DNA from: Poriferisulfidus sp965221375
Lineage (GTDB): Bacteria; Pseudomonadota; Gammaproteobacteria; Poriferisulfidales; Poriferisulfidaceae
Assembly: GCA_965221375.1 (NCBI GenBank)
Contig: OZ244883.1
Coordinates: 992,001 to 1,056,000, forward strand
Reading direction: 5' to 3'
Length of the DNA: 64,000 nucleotides
Shown: piece after piece, positions 51,367 through 60,795 of the stretch
How the letters are laid out: each line of letters starts with the position of its first letter
Numbering within the stretch: the first letter of the stretch is position 1
Position numbers and translations under genes: made by a program
Notes under the pieces: generated by a model
The model's input: the letters and a program-made list of their open reading frames with translations, nothing else
What the model was told of the DNA's origin: nothing
The model's database searches: none

Positions 51367-53154
51367 ATGGCCGCCTACTCACTAATCGAACATCATCATG
51401 ATGTTGTCATTATCGGAGCAGGTGGTGCAGGATTACGTGCCACTCTCGGGATGGCGGCCAGCGGTCTCTCGACCGCGTGCATCACGAAAGTTTTCCCGAC
51501 CCGGAGTCATACGGTTGCCGCACAAGGCGGCGTAAGCGCAGCTCTGGGCAACATGGGGCCCGATGATTGGCGCTGGCACATGTACGACACCGTCAAGGGT
51601 TCGGATTGGTTGGGGGATCAAGACGCCATCCAATATATGTGCCGCGAAGCGATTCCGGCCATTATTGAATTGGAACATTACGGAGTGCCGTTTTCTCGCA
51701 CGGATACCGGAACCATTTATCAGCGGCCCTTCGGGGGCATGACCACCCATTACGGCGAAGGGATTGCGCAACGCACTTGCGCGGCGGCGGATCGCACCGG
51801 TCATGCAATTCTGCATACGCTGTATCAACAATCCCTCAAACACAATGCCAAGTTTTTCATCGAGTATTTCGCGATTGATCTGGTCACGGATGACGACGGC
51901 CGTTGCTGCGGCGTGATTGCCTGGGATTTGGCCACCGGTGAGTTGCATCACTTCCATGCGCATACGGTATTACTGGCAACCGGAGGTTATGGACGCACGT
52001 ATTTTTCCTGCACTTCCGCGCACACCTGCACCGGGGATGGAAATGCCATGGTGCAGCGCTTGGGACTGCCACTGCAGGATATGGAGTTTGTGCAGTTTCA
52101 TCCCACCGGAATCTATGGGGCAGGTTGTTTGATTACCGAAGGGGTGCGCGGCGAGGGCGGTTACCTGACCAACAGCAAGGGCGAGCGCTTTATGGAACGC
52201 TATGCTCCCAATGCCAAAGATCTGGCATCTCGCGATGTGGTTAGCCGCTCTATGACCATCGAAATCAACGAGGGACGAGGTTGCGGCGAAGAGCAGGACC
52301 ATATTCACCTGCATCTGGAGCACTTGGGGGTCGAGGTTATCAATGAGCGTTTGCCGGGGATTGCTGAATCCGCGCGTATCTTTGCCGGAGTCGACGTCTC
52401 GCGTGAGCCCATTCCCGTATTGCCGACGGTGCACTACACCATGGGAGGCATTCCGACGAATATCCACGGCGAGGTGGTCACGATTAAAGAAGGTGATGCC
52501 AATGCAGTCGTGCCGGGTCTCATGGCCATCGGGGAAGCCGCCTGTGTATCGGTGCATGGCGCCAATCGCCTAGGCTCCAATTCGCTGCTGGATTTGATTG
52601 TTTTCGGGCGTGCTGCTGCACTACGGGCTTCTGAGTTGATTGAATCAGGGGCAAAGCATCCGGCGGGGTCTATACATTCTGTGGAGCAAATCCTGGATCA
52701 ATTCGATCGTCTTCGTTATGCGACCGGCGATATCCCCACTGCTGAGTTGCGTTTGACGCTGCAGCGCTCCATGCAGAAACATGCGGCGGTCTTTCGTACC
52801 CATGAAACCATGCAGGCTGGTTTTGGGGAAGTTCATGAAGCCTACAAGGCATTCAAGGACGTGAACGTGTCCGATCGTTCGATGATCTGGAATACCGATT
52901 TGGTTGAAACACTGGAGTTGCGCAATTTACTGCCGCAAGCCGTCGTTACCTTGGGCTCCGCCCTCAATCGTATGGAAAGTCGCGGGGCTCACGCGCGGGA
53001 AGATTATCCGGAGCGCAATGATGAGAACTGGATGAAGCATACCGCCTGTTGGATCGACGACTCCGGAGAATGCCGCATCGACTACCGAGACGTACGCATG
53101 CAGACCCTGGACGACGAAGTGGAAGTGGTGCCTCCCAAAGCCCGCGTATACTGA
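51367..53154 (+). CDS. sdhA: Succinate dehydrogenase flavoprotein subunit
   Basis: The 595-residue catalytic subunit. The FAD-binding start HDVVIIGAGGAGLRATL is followed by the covalent flavin His in RSHTVAAQGGVSAAL. Active-site residues lie in VQFHPTGIYGAGCLITEG and the Arg-containing HGANRLGSNSLLD. It oxidises succinate to fumarate, passing electrons to SdhB. Confidence 0.98.
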   Translation: MAAYSLIEHHHDVVIIGAGGAGLRATLGMAASGLSTACITKVFPTRSHTVAAQGGVSAALGNMGPDDWRWHMYDTVKGSDWLGDQDAIQYMCREAIPAIIELEHYGVPFSRTDTGTIYQRPFGGMTTHYGEGIAQRTCAAADRTGHAILHTLYQQSLKHNAKFFIEYFAIDLVTDDDGRCCGVIAWDLATGELHHFHAHTVLLATGGYGRTYFSCTSAHTCTGDGNAMVQRLGLPLQDMEFVQFHPTGIYGAGCLITEGVRGEGGYLTNSKGERFMERYAPNAKDLASRDVVSRSMTIEINEGRGCGEEQDHIHLHLEHLGVEVINERLPGIAESARIFAGVDVSREPIPVLPTVHYTMGGIPTNIHGEVVTIKEGDANAVVPGLMAIGEAACVSVHGANRLGSNSLLDLIVFGRAAALRASELIESGAKHPAGSIHSVEQILDQFDRLRYATGDIPTAELRLTLQRSMQKHAAVFRTHETMQAGFGEVHEAYKAFKDVNVSDRSMIWNTDLVETLELRNLLPQAVVTLGSALNRMESRGAHAREDYPERNDENWMKHTACWIDDSGECRIDYRDVRMQTLDDEVEVVPPKARVY

Positions 53155-53163
53155 TTTCGAATT

Positions 53164-53946
53164 ATGGCTGAATTTACGCTTCCTGCAGACTCTGTCGTCC
53201 GTAAGAACGGGCGGCACTATCCAAACACCTCGGCGGCGGGAGAGGTCCGGACTTTCAAAATCTATCGTTACGAGCCTGATGCCGGTGAAAATCCTTGCCT
53301 GGATCGTTATGACGTGGACCTCAAGCACTGCGGTCCGATGGTGTTGGATGCCCTGATTAAGATTAAAAACGAAATCGATCCGACCCTGTCGTTTCGCCGC
53401 TCTTGCCGCGAGGGCATCTGCGGCTCATGTTCCATGAACATCAATGGCCGCAACACCTTGGCCTGCACTTGCGACATCGGACAATTCAAAGGCGAAATCC
53501 GTGTCTACCCACTGCCCCATATGCCCGTCGTCAAGGATTTGGTGACGGATCTGTCGAATTTCTATAACCAGCATGCAGCGGTAGAACCCTGGCTGAAAAA
53601 CGGCGGCGCCTTGCCGGAACGCGAACGACTGCAGGACAAGCAGGACCGCGCCAAGCTGGAGGGTTTGGAGGAGTGTATTTTGTGCGCATGCTGTTCTACC
53701 AGTTGCCCCAGTTACTGGTGGAACTCGGATAAGTATTTGGGCCCTGCGGCTCTGTTGCAGGCATGGCGGTGGCTGGCGGACAGCCGTGACGAGGCGACCG
53801 ACGAGCGCCTGGATTATCTTGAGGACACCTTCAAGTTGTACCGTTGCCACACCATCATGAACTGTACGCAGACCTGCCCCAAGGGCTTGAACCCCGCCCG
53901 AGCGATTGCGGAAATCAAAAAAATGGTGGCATTGCGCAAGTCCTAA
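53164..53946 (+). CDS. sdhB: Succinate dehydrogenase iron-sulfur subunit
   Basis: A 260-residue subunit with three clusters: [2Fe-2S] in CREGICGSCSMNINGRNTLAC, [4Fe-4S] in CILCACCSTSCPSYW and [3Fe-4S] in CHTIMNCTQTCPKGLNP. It passes electrons from SdhA to quinone. About 20 residues at the N-terminus are extra relative to E. coli. Confidence 0.98.
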   Translation: MAEFTLPADSVVRKNGRHYPNTSAAGEVRTFKIYRYEPDAGENPCLDRYDVDLKHCGPMVLDALIKIKNEIDPTLSFRRSCREGICGSCSMNINGRNTLACTCDIGQFKGEIRVYPLPHMPVVKDLVTDLSNFYNQHAAVEPWLKNGGALPERERLQDKQDRAKLEGLEECILCACCSTSCPSYWWNSDKYLGPAALLQAWRWLADSRDEATDERLDYLEDTFKLYRCHTIMNCTQTCPKGLNPARAIAEIKKMVALRKS

Positions 53947-53947
53947 A

Positions 53948-54190
53948 ATGTCCGAGCACAACCGTTTGCGGTGGCGTTGCCGGCGAGGAACTCGGGAATT
54001 GGACTTGATGTTAATGAAATACTTGGATCACTGTTATCCGACGGCGCCCGCCGACGAGCAGGCGGCATTTTCTGATTTGTTGGAGCAGACAGATGCGGAT
54101 CTGCAAGACTTGTTATTGGGTTCTGCGTCGGCTGAAAATAAAATAACCGCCCGCGTGGTCTCGCAAATACGTACTTCGCGCCTTGATTGA
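53948..54190 (+). CDS. sdhE: FAD assembly factor SdhE
   Basis: An 80-residue helical protein that helps attach FAD covalently to SdhA. The motif RWRCRRGTRELDLML holds the conserved RGxxE. It starts one base after the sdhB stop. Confidence 0.95.
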   Translation: MSEHNRLRWRCRRGTRELDLMLMKYLDHCYPTAPADEQAAFSDLLEQTDADLQDLLLGSASAENKITARVVSQIRTSRLD

Positions 54191-54211
54191 ACTCCTGCTT
54201 GTGGATAAATC

Positions 54212-55363
54212 GTGACTCATCCTGATTTTCAGCCTTGCGCTCGCAACCGCACGCCTCCGGCGACGCGCATTGTCCAATTGCCGGGAGATTATGGGCAAAC
54301 CGATTTTGTGATGCGGCGGGGCGGCTGCCTGGAGCAGGTGCAGGTGGGCTATGAGACATGGGGAACGCTTTCGCGCAACCAGGACAATGCGATTTTGATC
54401 TTTACGGGCTTGTCGCCAACGGCTCACGCGGCCTCCAGTGAGGAAGACGATACGGCCGGTTGGTGGGAGTATATGGTCGGCCCGAACAAGCCGATTGATA
54501 CGGAACGATTTTTTGTGGTGTGCGTCAATTCGCTTGGCAGTTGCTTTGGCTCTACCGGCCCGTCCTGCCTGGATCCGACCACCCAAAAACCTTATGGCAT
54601 TACGTTTCCGGAACTGTCCATTGAAGATATTGCCAAGGCAGGGCACCATGCCCTGCACGAGTTGGGAGTCGATCACCTGCACGCGGTGGTCGGGGCTTCC
54701 ATGGGCGGCATGTCGGCCTTGGCCTATGCGCTGCAGTATCCGGATGAATTGGATTACCTGATCGTAATCTCAGCGGCTTGCCGGGCGTTGCCGTTCACCA
54801 TTGCCATGCGCTCTTTGCAGCGCGAAATCATTCGATGCGATCCCGCCTGGGAAGAAGGGCATTACGATCCGGAAAATACGATTTTCTGCGGCATGCGTTT
54901 GGCCCGCAAGTTAGGGCTGATGTCTTACCGTGCCGCACAGGAATGGCGACAGCGTTTTAACCGAGCTCGAGTGCCGGCCCATCGTGCTTCCAAGGAGATG
55001 TTCGGCATTGAGTTTGAAGTGGAATCTTATTTGGAGCATAACGCCAGCAAGTTCGTTGAAAGTTTCGACGCCAACAGCTATCTGTATCTTTCGCGCGCCA
55101 TGGATTTGTTTGATGTCGCCGAGCACGGTGGCACGGTCAACGCCGGACTGGCTCGGATTCACGCCCGGAAAACGTTGGTGGTTGGAGTCGACAGCGATAT
55201 TTTGTTCCCGTACGAGCAGCAACAGGAAATTGCGGACGGGTTGACTAAAGCAGGGCGCCAGGTTGAATTAGCGCGCCTGTCTTCCATTCAGGGGCATGAT
55301 TCGTTTCTGGTCGACGCAGAACGCTTCTCCCCCGTAGTGGGCGGCTTTTTGGATCAAACTTAA
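54212..55363 (+). CDS. metX: Homoserine O-acyltransferase MetX
   Basis: A 383-residue alpha/beta hydrolase-fold enzyme acylating homoserine for methionine synthesis. The nucleophile Ser is in GASMGGMSAL, the Asp in VGVDSDILFP and the His in IQGHDSFLVD. Many proteobacterial MetX proteins use succinyl-CoA instead of acetyl-CoA, and that cannot be settled by eye here. The start is a GTG after sdhE. It converges on gltA. Confidence 0.93.
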   Translation: MTHPDFQPCARNRTPPATRIVQLPGDYGQTDFVMRRGGCLEQVQVGYETWGTLSRNQDNAILIFTGLSPTAHAASSEEDDTAGWWEYMVGPNKPIDTERFFVVCVNSLGSCFGSTGPSCLDPTTQKPYGITFPELSIEDIAKAGHHALHELGVDHLHAVVGASMGGMSALAYALQYPDELDYLIVISAACRALPFTIAMRSLQREIIRCDPAWEEGHYDPENTIFCGMRLARKLGLMSYRAAQEWRQRFNRARVPAHRASKEMFGIEFEVESYLEHNASKFVESFDANSYLYLSRAMDLFDVAEHGGTVNAGLARIHARKTLVVGVDSDILFPYEQQQEIADGLTKAGRQVELARLSSIQGHDSFLVDAERFSPVVGGFLDQT

Positions 55364-55365
55364 GA

Positions 55366-55392
55366 GCAGGCTGTTTATTGAAAACCGCCTGC
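55366..55392. terminator. Hairpin between convergent metX and gltA
   Basis: GCAGGC at 55366-55371 pairs with GCCTGC at 55387-55392. Inside, GTTT pairs with AAAC around ATTGA. There is no long T-run on either strand, so it is only a candidate bidirectional terminator. Confidence 0.4.
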
Positions 55393-55408
55393 GCGTAGGT
55401 GACTGCTG

Positions 55409-56698
55409 TCAGCTATTGCGCTCGTCAATGGGGACGTAGTCGCGCTTCTTCTCTCCGGTATACAACTGTCGCGGCCGCCCGATACGAAAGGCATCGTCCG
55501 CCATCATCTCCAACCAGTGGGCGACCCAGCCGGAAGTCCGGGCAATGGCAAAAATCACCGTGAACATATCCAGAGGAATGCCCATGGTCTTGATAATGAT
55601 TCCGGAGTAAAAGTCTACGTTCGGGTATAACTTGCGCTTGACGAAATACTCGTCCTCAAGAGCTTCTTTCTCCAAGGCCATCGCGGTATCCAACAGAGGG
55701 CGGTCAGCGGCGCTTGCCCCCTGTGTTTCAAGCAATTCATAACAGATGTTTTGAATCAATTTGGCACGGGGGTCGTAATTTTTATAAATGCGATGCCCAA
55801 AACCCATCAGGCGAGTAGTACTGCCTCCTTCCTTGGCGCGGCGGATGCACTCTTCCGGAGACGTTCCTGAAGCATGAATTTCTTCCAGCATGTGAATTAC
55901 AGCTTCATTGGCACCGCCGTGCGACGGCCCCCACAGCGTCGCCACGCCTGCGGCGAGGGCTGCGGCGGGGTTGGTCTCGGAACTGGCCGACAAGCGCACC
56001 GTAGAAGTCGAAGCATTCTGCTCATGGTCCGCATGTAAAAGAAAGATCGCATCCAAAGCGCGGGCCACCAGAGGCTCGGGTTCGGTGCCGAACATCATGT
56101 ACAGAAAGTTCGCCGCATAACCTAAATCGGTACGCGGGGCAATCGGTTCTTGCCCGGTGCGACTGCGGTAGCCCAAAGCTGCCAAAGTGGGAACTTTGGC
56201 AATCAGGCGACACGCCATGCGAAAACGCCAATCAGCATCAAACACACTGATTTCTTCATGGTAGGCTGAAGCCAAATACGACAGGCTGGCCATAAGCATG
56301 GCCATGGGGTGGGCATCTTTCTCAAATGCCTGGAGCAGGGGCCATATCGCAGCGGGAACCTCTAGTTCAGCTCGGATTTTCGAGGTGAATTCGTCCAACT
56401 GCTGAGCGTCGGGAAGCTCGCCATTCAGCAAAAGATAGGTGGTTTCGATATGGTTGCCGGATTCCGCCAACTGCTCAATCGGGTAGCCTCGATAGCGAAG
56501 CAGGCCATGATCGCCGTCGATATAGGTAATTTGGCTGCGGCAACTGGCAGTGGAAACAAACCCCGGATCTAACGAAAACCAGCCGCGACTTTTGTACAAA
56601 TTGCTGATATTGACCGCGGCAGGCCCTTCCGTGGCCTCCGCAACAGGCAATATCACTTCATTTCCGCCGTTAACCAGCCTGACGGTTCGTTCTGTCAT
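55409..56698 (-). CDS. gltA: Citrate synthase
   Basis: A 429-residue type II citrate synthase, joining oxaloacetate and acetyl-CoA. Catalytic residues are visible in ALDAIFLLHADHEQNAST, LWGPSHGGANEAV and MGFGHRIYKNYDPRA, and the Asp in DFYSGIIIKTMG. It is followed by nothing on its strand until metX from the other side. Confidence 0.98.
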   Translation of the reverse strand: MTERTVRLVNGGNEVILPVAEATEGPAAVNISNLYKSRGWFSLDPGFVSTASCRSQITYIDGDHGLLRYRGYPIEQLAESGNHIETTYLLLNGELPDAQQLDEFTSKIRAELEVPAAIWPLLQAFEKDAHPMAMLMASLSYLASAYHEEISVFDADWRFRMACRLIAKVPTLAALGYRSRTGQEPIAPRTDLGYAANFLYMMFGTEPEPLVARALDAIFLLHADHEQNASTSTVRLSASSETNPAAALAAGVATLWGPSHGGANEAVIHMLEEIHASGTSPEECIRRAKEGGSTTRLMGFGHRIYKNYDPRAKLIQNICYELLETQGASAADRPLLDTAMALEKEALEDEYFVKRKLYPNVDFYSGIIIKTMGIPLDMFTVIFAIARTSGWVAHWLEMMADDAFRIGRPRQLYTGEKKRDYVPIDERNS

Positions 56699-56794
56699 AA
56701 GTATTTGGTGTGTCTGAGGGGGGTCGTTTGGGCAGAAAAGGGGGATTTTGTTGGGTGCATTGAGTTAGGGCGCGTATTTTACATGACCGACGGC

Positions 56795-57316
56795 TTACGA
56801 TTGGAGGCGCGCCTGGATAAAAAGGGCAATTTCCGCAGGATCATTCAAGTTTAAATGCGGTAATTCCAGGCCAGGTGGCGGTGCTTCGTCCGAGGCCAGG
56901 GCCACGATATGGGGGTCTTCGGGGTACAAATACGGGTGCCCCAGGGAAGGGCGGTGCAGCTCGATTTTCGGGTGGGTGCCATGTTTGAAGCCTTCAACCA
57001 GCACGAGATCCACGCTGTCGCGCTCTATCTTGTCCAATAGGGTGGGCAGTTGCGCCTCTTCCTCATTCTCGGCCAATTCATGAATCAGTGCCCAGCGGCG
57101 CGACGACGATACCAGCACTTCGCTGGCTCCGGCCATTCGCATTCGATGGCTGTCTTTACCCGGCTGATCGACGTCAAAATTGTGGTGAGCATGCTTGATG
57201 ACGGCCACGCGCAACCCTTCACCGGTCAACAGCGGAATCAGCTGGGTCAAAAGCTCCGTTTTCCCCGTGCCGCTATAGGCCGCAAACCCGATTTTGAAAA
57301 GAGTCTCGTTGGTCAT
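56795..57316 (-). CDS. mobB: Molybdopterin-guanine dinucleotide biosynthesis protein MobB
   Basis: A 173-residue P-loop GTPase that assists MobA. Walker A is AAYSGTGKTELLTQLI, then VIKHAHHNFDVDQPGKDSHR and the ATP/GTP-contact LVLVEGFKH. It overlaps mobA by 4 bases. Confidence 0.95.
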   Translation of the reverse strand: MTNETLFKIGFAAYSGTGKTELLTQLIPLLTGEGLRVAVIKHAHHNFDVDQPGKDSHRMRMAGASEVLVSSSRRWALIHELAENEEEAQLPTLLDKIERDSVDLVLVEGFKHGTHPKIELHRPSLGHPYLYPEDPHIVALASDEAPPPGLELPHLNLNDPAEIALFIQARLQS

Positions 57317-57897
57317 GAGTGCTGCATATCTTCAGGGGTATTGATGTTGCGAAACGCCTCAAAATCTTCGAATTCAACCTCAGCAATTCCATGACGAGCA
57401 TAGAAAGCATCAATTTTTCGACCTTGTTCTTCTAAAAAATGCTCCATTGGTTCCGCCAAATTGGTCCGCAAAGCAGTAAAAACCGGCTGTAAGCGACCGC
57501 CACTTCGGGCGACCGTTCCGGGCATTTGCTGATCTACAAGCGGTTCTACAAGCCGGGCTGCCAGGTCTGGGCTGAGATAAGGGCTGTCACAGGGGGCAAA
57601 AACCACGATATCCGTTGAGGCTGCGCGTAAACCTGCCAACATGCCCGCCAAAGGCCCCAAAAACTCACCTGTTGCATCAGGAACAACCGGATATCCGAAT
57701 GTTTCATAGGCTTCGCGGTTGCGATTGGCATTGATCAGCAAGTTATCTACCTGGGGCTGCAGACGCTCGATGACGTGAGCAATCAAAGGACGTTTTTGAT
57801 AAATCACGAGACCTTTGTCCTGCCCCGACATGCGGCGCGCCCGCCCGCCGGCGAGAACAACGCCGGTAAGTTGTGGAATAGGGGGTTCAGAAGCCAT
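57313..57897 (-). CDS. mobA: Molybdenum cofactor guanylyltransferase MobA
   Basis: A 194-residue nucleotidyltransferase adding GMP to molybdopterin. The signature GVVLAGGRARRMSGQDKGLV is followed by PLAGMLAGLRAA and FAPCDSPYLSPDLA. I chose the ATG at 57897 (MASEPPIPQL); the open frame extends about 430 bases further without family sequence. Confidence 0.95.
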   Translation of the reverse strand: MASEPPIPQLTGVVLAGGRARRMSGQDKGLVIYQKRPLIAHVIERLQPQVDNLLINANRNREAYETFGYPVVPDATGEFLGPLAGMLAGLRAASTDIVVFAPCDSPYLSPDLAARLVEPLVDQQMPGTVARSGGRLQPVFTALRTNLAEPMEHFLEEQGRKIDAFYARHGIAEVEFEDFEAFRNINTPEDMQHS

Positions 57898-58009
57898 AAG
57901 CGCATATTTGGATGCTGTATGGGTTATGTTAACGCAATGTGCCCCGAGTCTAGGCAATAATCGACCGGCAATCCTGACTTTTCGGTGAGGCTGCCCATAT
58001 TGGAGGCGG

Positions 58010-58015
58010 TATACT
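58010..58015 (+). promoter_or_regulatory. -10 box before the DUF1244 gene
   Basis: TATACT, 41 bases before the ATG at 58057, in the 159-base gap between divergent mobA and DUF1244. The -35 side is weak. Confidence 0.35.
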
Positions 58016-58056
58016 AATATTTCGAAGTCTATTACGAGTTTCAGCGAGAAAATACC

Positions 58057-58368
58057 ATGTCTGAGATCCCCGAAAGCCAACGAGAGGCCATCGAGGCGGC
58101 CGTGTATCGACGCCTTGTCGAACATTTGAGAGATAATCCTGAAGTACAGAATATCGACTTGATGAATCTGGCAAATTTCTGTCGAAACTGCCTCTCCAAA
58201 TGGTTGGTTGCCGCGGCGGAGGAACGCGGTCTCGATATCGATTACGAGCAGGCACGTCAAATCGTGTACGGAATGCCGTATTCCGAATGGAAAGCCAAGC
58301 ATCAAAAAGAAGCGACACCGGAACAATTAGCCGCATTTGAAGCGGGTAAGGCGCGTCGAACGTCTTGA
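58057..58368 (+). CDS. DUF1244 family protein
   Basis: A 103-residue helical protein with the family core LMNLANFCRNCLSKWL and IVYGMPYSEWKAKHQ. The Cys pair (CRNC) is conserved in the family and could bind a metal. Function unknown. It lies between mobAB and moeB. Confidence 0.92.
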   Translation: MSEIPESQREAIEAAVYRRLVEHLRDNPEVQNIDLMNLANFCRNCLSKWLVAAAEERGLDIDYEQARQIVYGMPYSEWKAKHQKEATPEQLAAFEAGKARRTS

Positions 58369-58389
58369 CTCGGTAACTCGGGACCGGGC

Positions 58390-59148
58390 ATGGACCTGAG
58401 CGATTCGCAACTGCTCCGTTACGGCCGCCAAATCATGCTGCCGGCCCTTGGCATTGAAGGGCAGGAGCAACTGTTGGCGTCCCGAGTGCTTCTGGTGGGC
58501 CTTGGAGGCCTTGGCTCTCCCGCGGCCATGTATTTAGCGGCTTGTGGAGTCGGACATTTGACCCTGGCAGACTCTGACCAGGTGGAACTGGTGAATCTGC
58601 AGCGTCAAATCCTGTATGACACGGAAGATCTGAATAAGCTCAAAACCGATGCGGCTCAGCAGGCTCTTCATAGTCTGAACCCTGAAATTGAGCTGCAAGT
58701 CATCCCCAAGCGTCTGGATGCCGAACAACTGGAAGAACATGTCCAGCATGTGGATTTGGTCATGGATACGACCGATAATTTTGAAACACGCCTGGCAATC
58801 AATGAGGCTTGTGTTCGGTCCGGCAAACCGTTGGTTTCAGGGGCTGTGATCCGTACCGAAGGTCAATTGATGGTATTCCGAAACCGGCAAAAGGGGGATG
58901 CTTGTTACCAATGTTTGTTTGGAAACACTCCGGTTTCTGATGTGGGATGTGCCGAATTAGGCATTTTGGGCCCTGTGGCGGGCGTAGTCGGCAGCATGCA
59001 GGCAATTGAAGCAATCAAGTGCCTAACGGACCTAGGTACGCCGCTGTACAATCGGCTGATGCTCTACGATGCCGCATTGGCGCAATGGCGAACCATTGAA
59101 CTGGTTGCGGATCCGCATTGTCCTACATGCGGTAATCATTACACCTAA
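58390..59148 (+). CDS. moeB: Molybdopterin-synthase adenylyltransferase MoeB
   Basis: A 252-residue E1-like enzyme that activates the C-terminus of MoaD (or ThiS if it is ThiF). It has the nucleotide loop VGLGGLGSPAAMYLA, the DTTDNFETR segment, the zinc Cys pairs CYQC and CPTC, and the catalytic-side Cys in DVGCAELGILGP. Placement between mob and msrP favours MoeB. Confidence 0.9.
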   Translation: MDLSDSQLLRYGRQIMLPALGIEGQEQLLASRVLLVGLGGLGSPAAMYLAACGVGHLTLADSDQVELVNLQRQILYDTEDLNKLKTDAAQQALHSLNPEIELQVIPKRLDAEQLEEHVQHVDLVMDTTDNFETRLAINEACVRSGKPLVSGAVIRTEGQLMVFRNRQKGDACYQCLFGNTPVSDVGCAELGILGPVAGVVGSMQAIEAIKCLTDLGTPLYNRLMLYDAALAQWRTIELVADPHCPTCGNHYT

Positions 59149-59158
59149 AAATCCATCC

Positions 59159-60097
59159 GTGCTAATCCGTGTAGCCCAATCGTCCGAGGAGAAGGAGTAT
59201 GCGGTCACTCCTCCGGAAATTTATCAACAACGCCGTACTTTTATCCAGCAGTGCGCGGCAGGTGCTGTGGGCCTCGCCATGCTGCCGGCTGCGCAGGCCA
59301 AAATCACCCTAGGCCCTGCACAGTCAAGCTCCTATTCCACCGACGAAGAACATACAGAGCTATACGCGGCAACGCATTACAACAATTTCTATGAATTGGG
59401 CTACGGGAAAGAAGATCCGTATCGCAATGCGGATGCTCTAAAAACCGAGCCTTGGGCAGTGGCGGTCGAAGGGCATTGCGAGAAACCAGGCACGTACGCT
59501 GTCGAAGATTTATTGGCGATGGGAACCCTGGAAGAGCGCATTTATCGTCTGCGCTGTGTGGAGGCGTGGTCGATGGTGATTCCCTGGTTGGGTGTGCAAC
59601 TGTCGAGTGTCTTGAAAGTCTTTCAACCGACTGCACAAGCCAAATACGTCGCCTTTCAGACGATTATGGACCCGAAAAACTTGCCCGGCCAGCGGCGCAA
59701 TGTTCTGGATTGGCCATATGTGGAAGGCTTGCGAATGGATGAGGCGATGCATCCTCTGACCCTTTTGACGGTGGGCATGTACGGAGAGGTGCTGCCCAAT
59801 CAAAACGGTGCTCCGGTCCGTATCGTGGTCCCTTGGAAATACGGTTTCAAAAGCATCAAATCTATCGTTCGAATCAGTTTCGTAGAAGAACAGCCTCCGA
59901 CGGCCTGGAACCGTTCGGCCCCTCATGAATACGGGTTTTACTCAAACGTCAACCCCGAAGTGAATCATCCGCGCTGGAGTCAACGGCGGGAGCGGCGTAT
60001 TGGCGAGTTTCGCAAGCGTAAAACCCTAATGTTCAACGGTTATGCGGAAGAAGTTGCGCATCTATACAGCGGTATGGATCTGCACAAATACTACTGA
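59159..60097 (+). CDS. msrP: Methionine sulfoxide reductase catalytic subunit MsrP
   Basis: A 312-residue periplasmic molybdoenzyme repairing methionine sulfoxide in envelope proteins. It has a twin-arginine signal (YQQRRTFIQQCAAGA), the Mo-ligand Cys in RLRCVEAWSMV and NGAPVRIVVPWKYGFKSIKSI. I chose the GTG at 59159 because MLIRVAQSS...VTPPEIYQQRR fits the family's usual start. A GGAGAAGGAG tract at 59188-59197 is coding sequence (EEKE) rather than a start signal. Confidence 0.94.
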   Translation: MLIRVAQSSEEKEYAVTPPEIYQQRRTFIQQCAAGAVGLAMLPAAQAKITLGPAQSSSYSTDEEHTELYAATHYNNFYELGYGKEDPYRNADALKTEPWAVAVEGHCEKPGTYAVEDLLAMGTLEERIYRLRCVEAWSMVIPWLGVQLSSVLKVFQPTAQAKYVAFQTIMDPKNLPGQRRNVLDWPYVEGLRMDEAMHPLTLLTVGMYGEVLPNQNGAPVRIVVPWKYGFKSIKSIVRISFVEEQPPTAWNRSAPHEYGFYSNVNPEVNHPRWSQRRERRIGEFRKRKTLMFNGYAEEVAHLYSGMDLHKYY

Positions 60098-60100
60098 ACG

Positions 60101-60697
60101 GTGCTCAAGCCCACAAATATTGACTGGATCAAGCCAGCGGTATTTTTGCTGTGCCTGACACCTTTTCTGAATCTGCTTCACGGTGCCTATTACAACACGC
60201 TGGGGGTCAATCCGCTTGAAGCGGTCACGCATGAAACCGGAGAGTGGACGTTACGCTTTCTGCTGATAACCTTGGCAGTCACTCCCTGTATTCGATTGCT
60301 AAAGGCCCCAGGGCTCTTGCGCTTTCGGCGCATGCTGGGTCTTTTCGCATTCTTTTACGCGAGTCTCCATCTGGGGACTTATCTGTGGTTTGATAAATTT
60401 TTCGATTGGCTGGAAATTTGGCTGGATATACAGGATCGTCTGTTCATTACCGCCGGCATGACGGCTTTTTTGCTGCTGATTCCTCTGGCTTTAACCTCCA
60501 CCCGGCGCGCTATGCGCGCGCTCGGGCACCATTGGAATCGCCTGCATCGTTTGATTTATGTGGCTGCAGCTGCCGGCATCCTGCATTATTTCTGGCTGGT
60601 CAAAGCGGATTATCTGGAGCCCGCCATCTATGCGGGCATTTTTGCCATCTTGATGCTGGCACGTTTGAAAAGGCCTTCCGTTATGCAGGCGCCTTGA
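60101..60697 (+). CDS. msrQ: Methionine sulfoxide reductase heme-binding subunit MsrQ
   Basis: A 198-residue inner-membrane b-type cytochrome that passes electrons from quinone to MsrP. About six helices; His residues in YASLHLGTYLW and ALGHHWNRLHRLIY are the expected heme ligands. The start is a GTG three bases after msrP. Confidence 0.94.
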   Translation: MLKPTNIDWIKPAVFLLCLTPFLNLLHGAYYNTLGVNPLEAVTHETGEWTLRFLLITLAVTPCIRLLKAPGLLRFRRMLGLFAFFYASLHLGTYLWFDKFFDWLEIWLDIQDRLFITAGMTAFLLLIPLALTSTRRAMRALGHHWNRLHRLIYVAAAAGILHYFWLVKADYLEPAIYAGIFAILMLARLKRPSVMQAP

Positions 60698-60795
60698 GGC
60701 CATCGCCCAACTTTTCAAAGCAATTTGCGCACAGCGTATCTAAGATTTTCTCAAGATACTATTGAAATTACATATTTTTCAGTAGAGATTCAAAG

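Noticed and set aside
59199..59320. ATG after a strong purine tract as the msrP start
   Set aside because: It is out of frame with msrP, and the in-frame upstream GTG gives the usual MsrP N-terminus; the purine tract encodes EEKE.
60736..60759. Hairpin GTATCT...AGATAC as a terminator after msrQ
   Set aside because: The stem is short and A/T-rich, and the T-run is far away; too weak to call.
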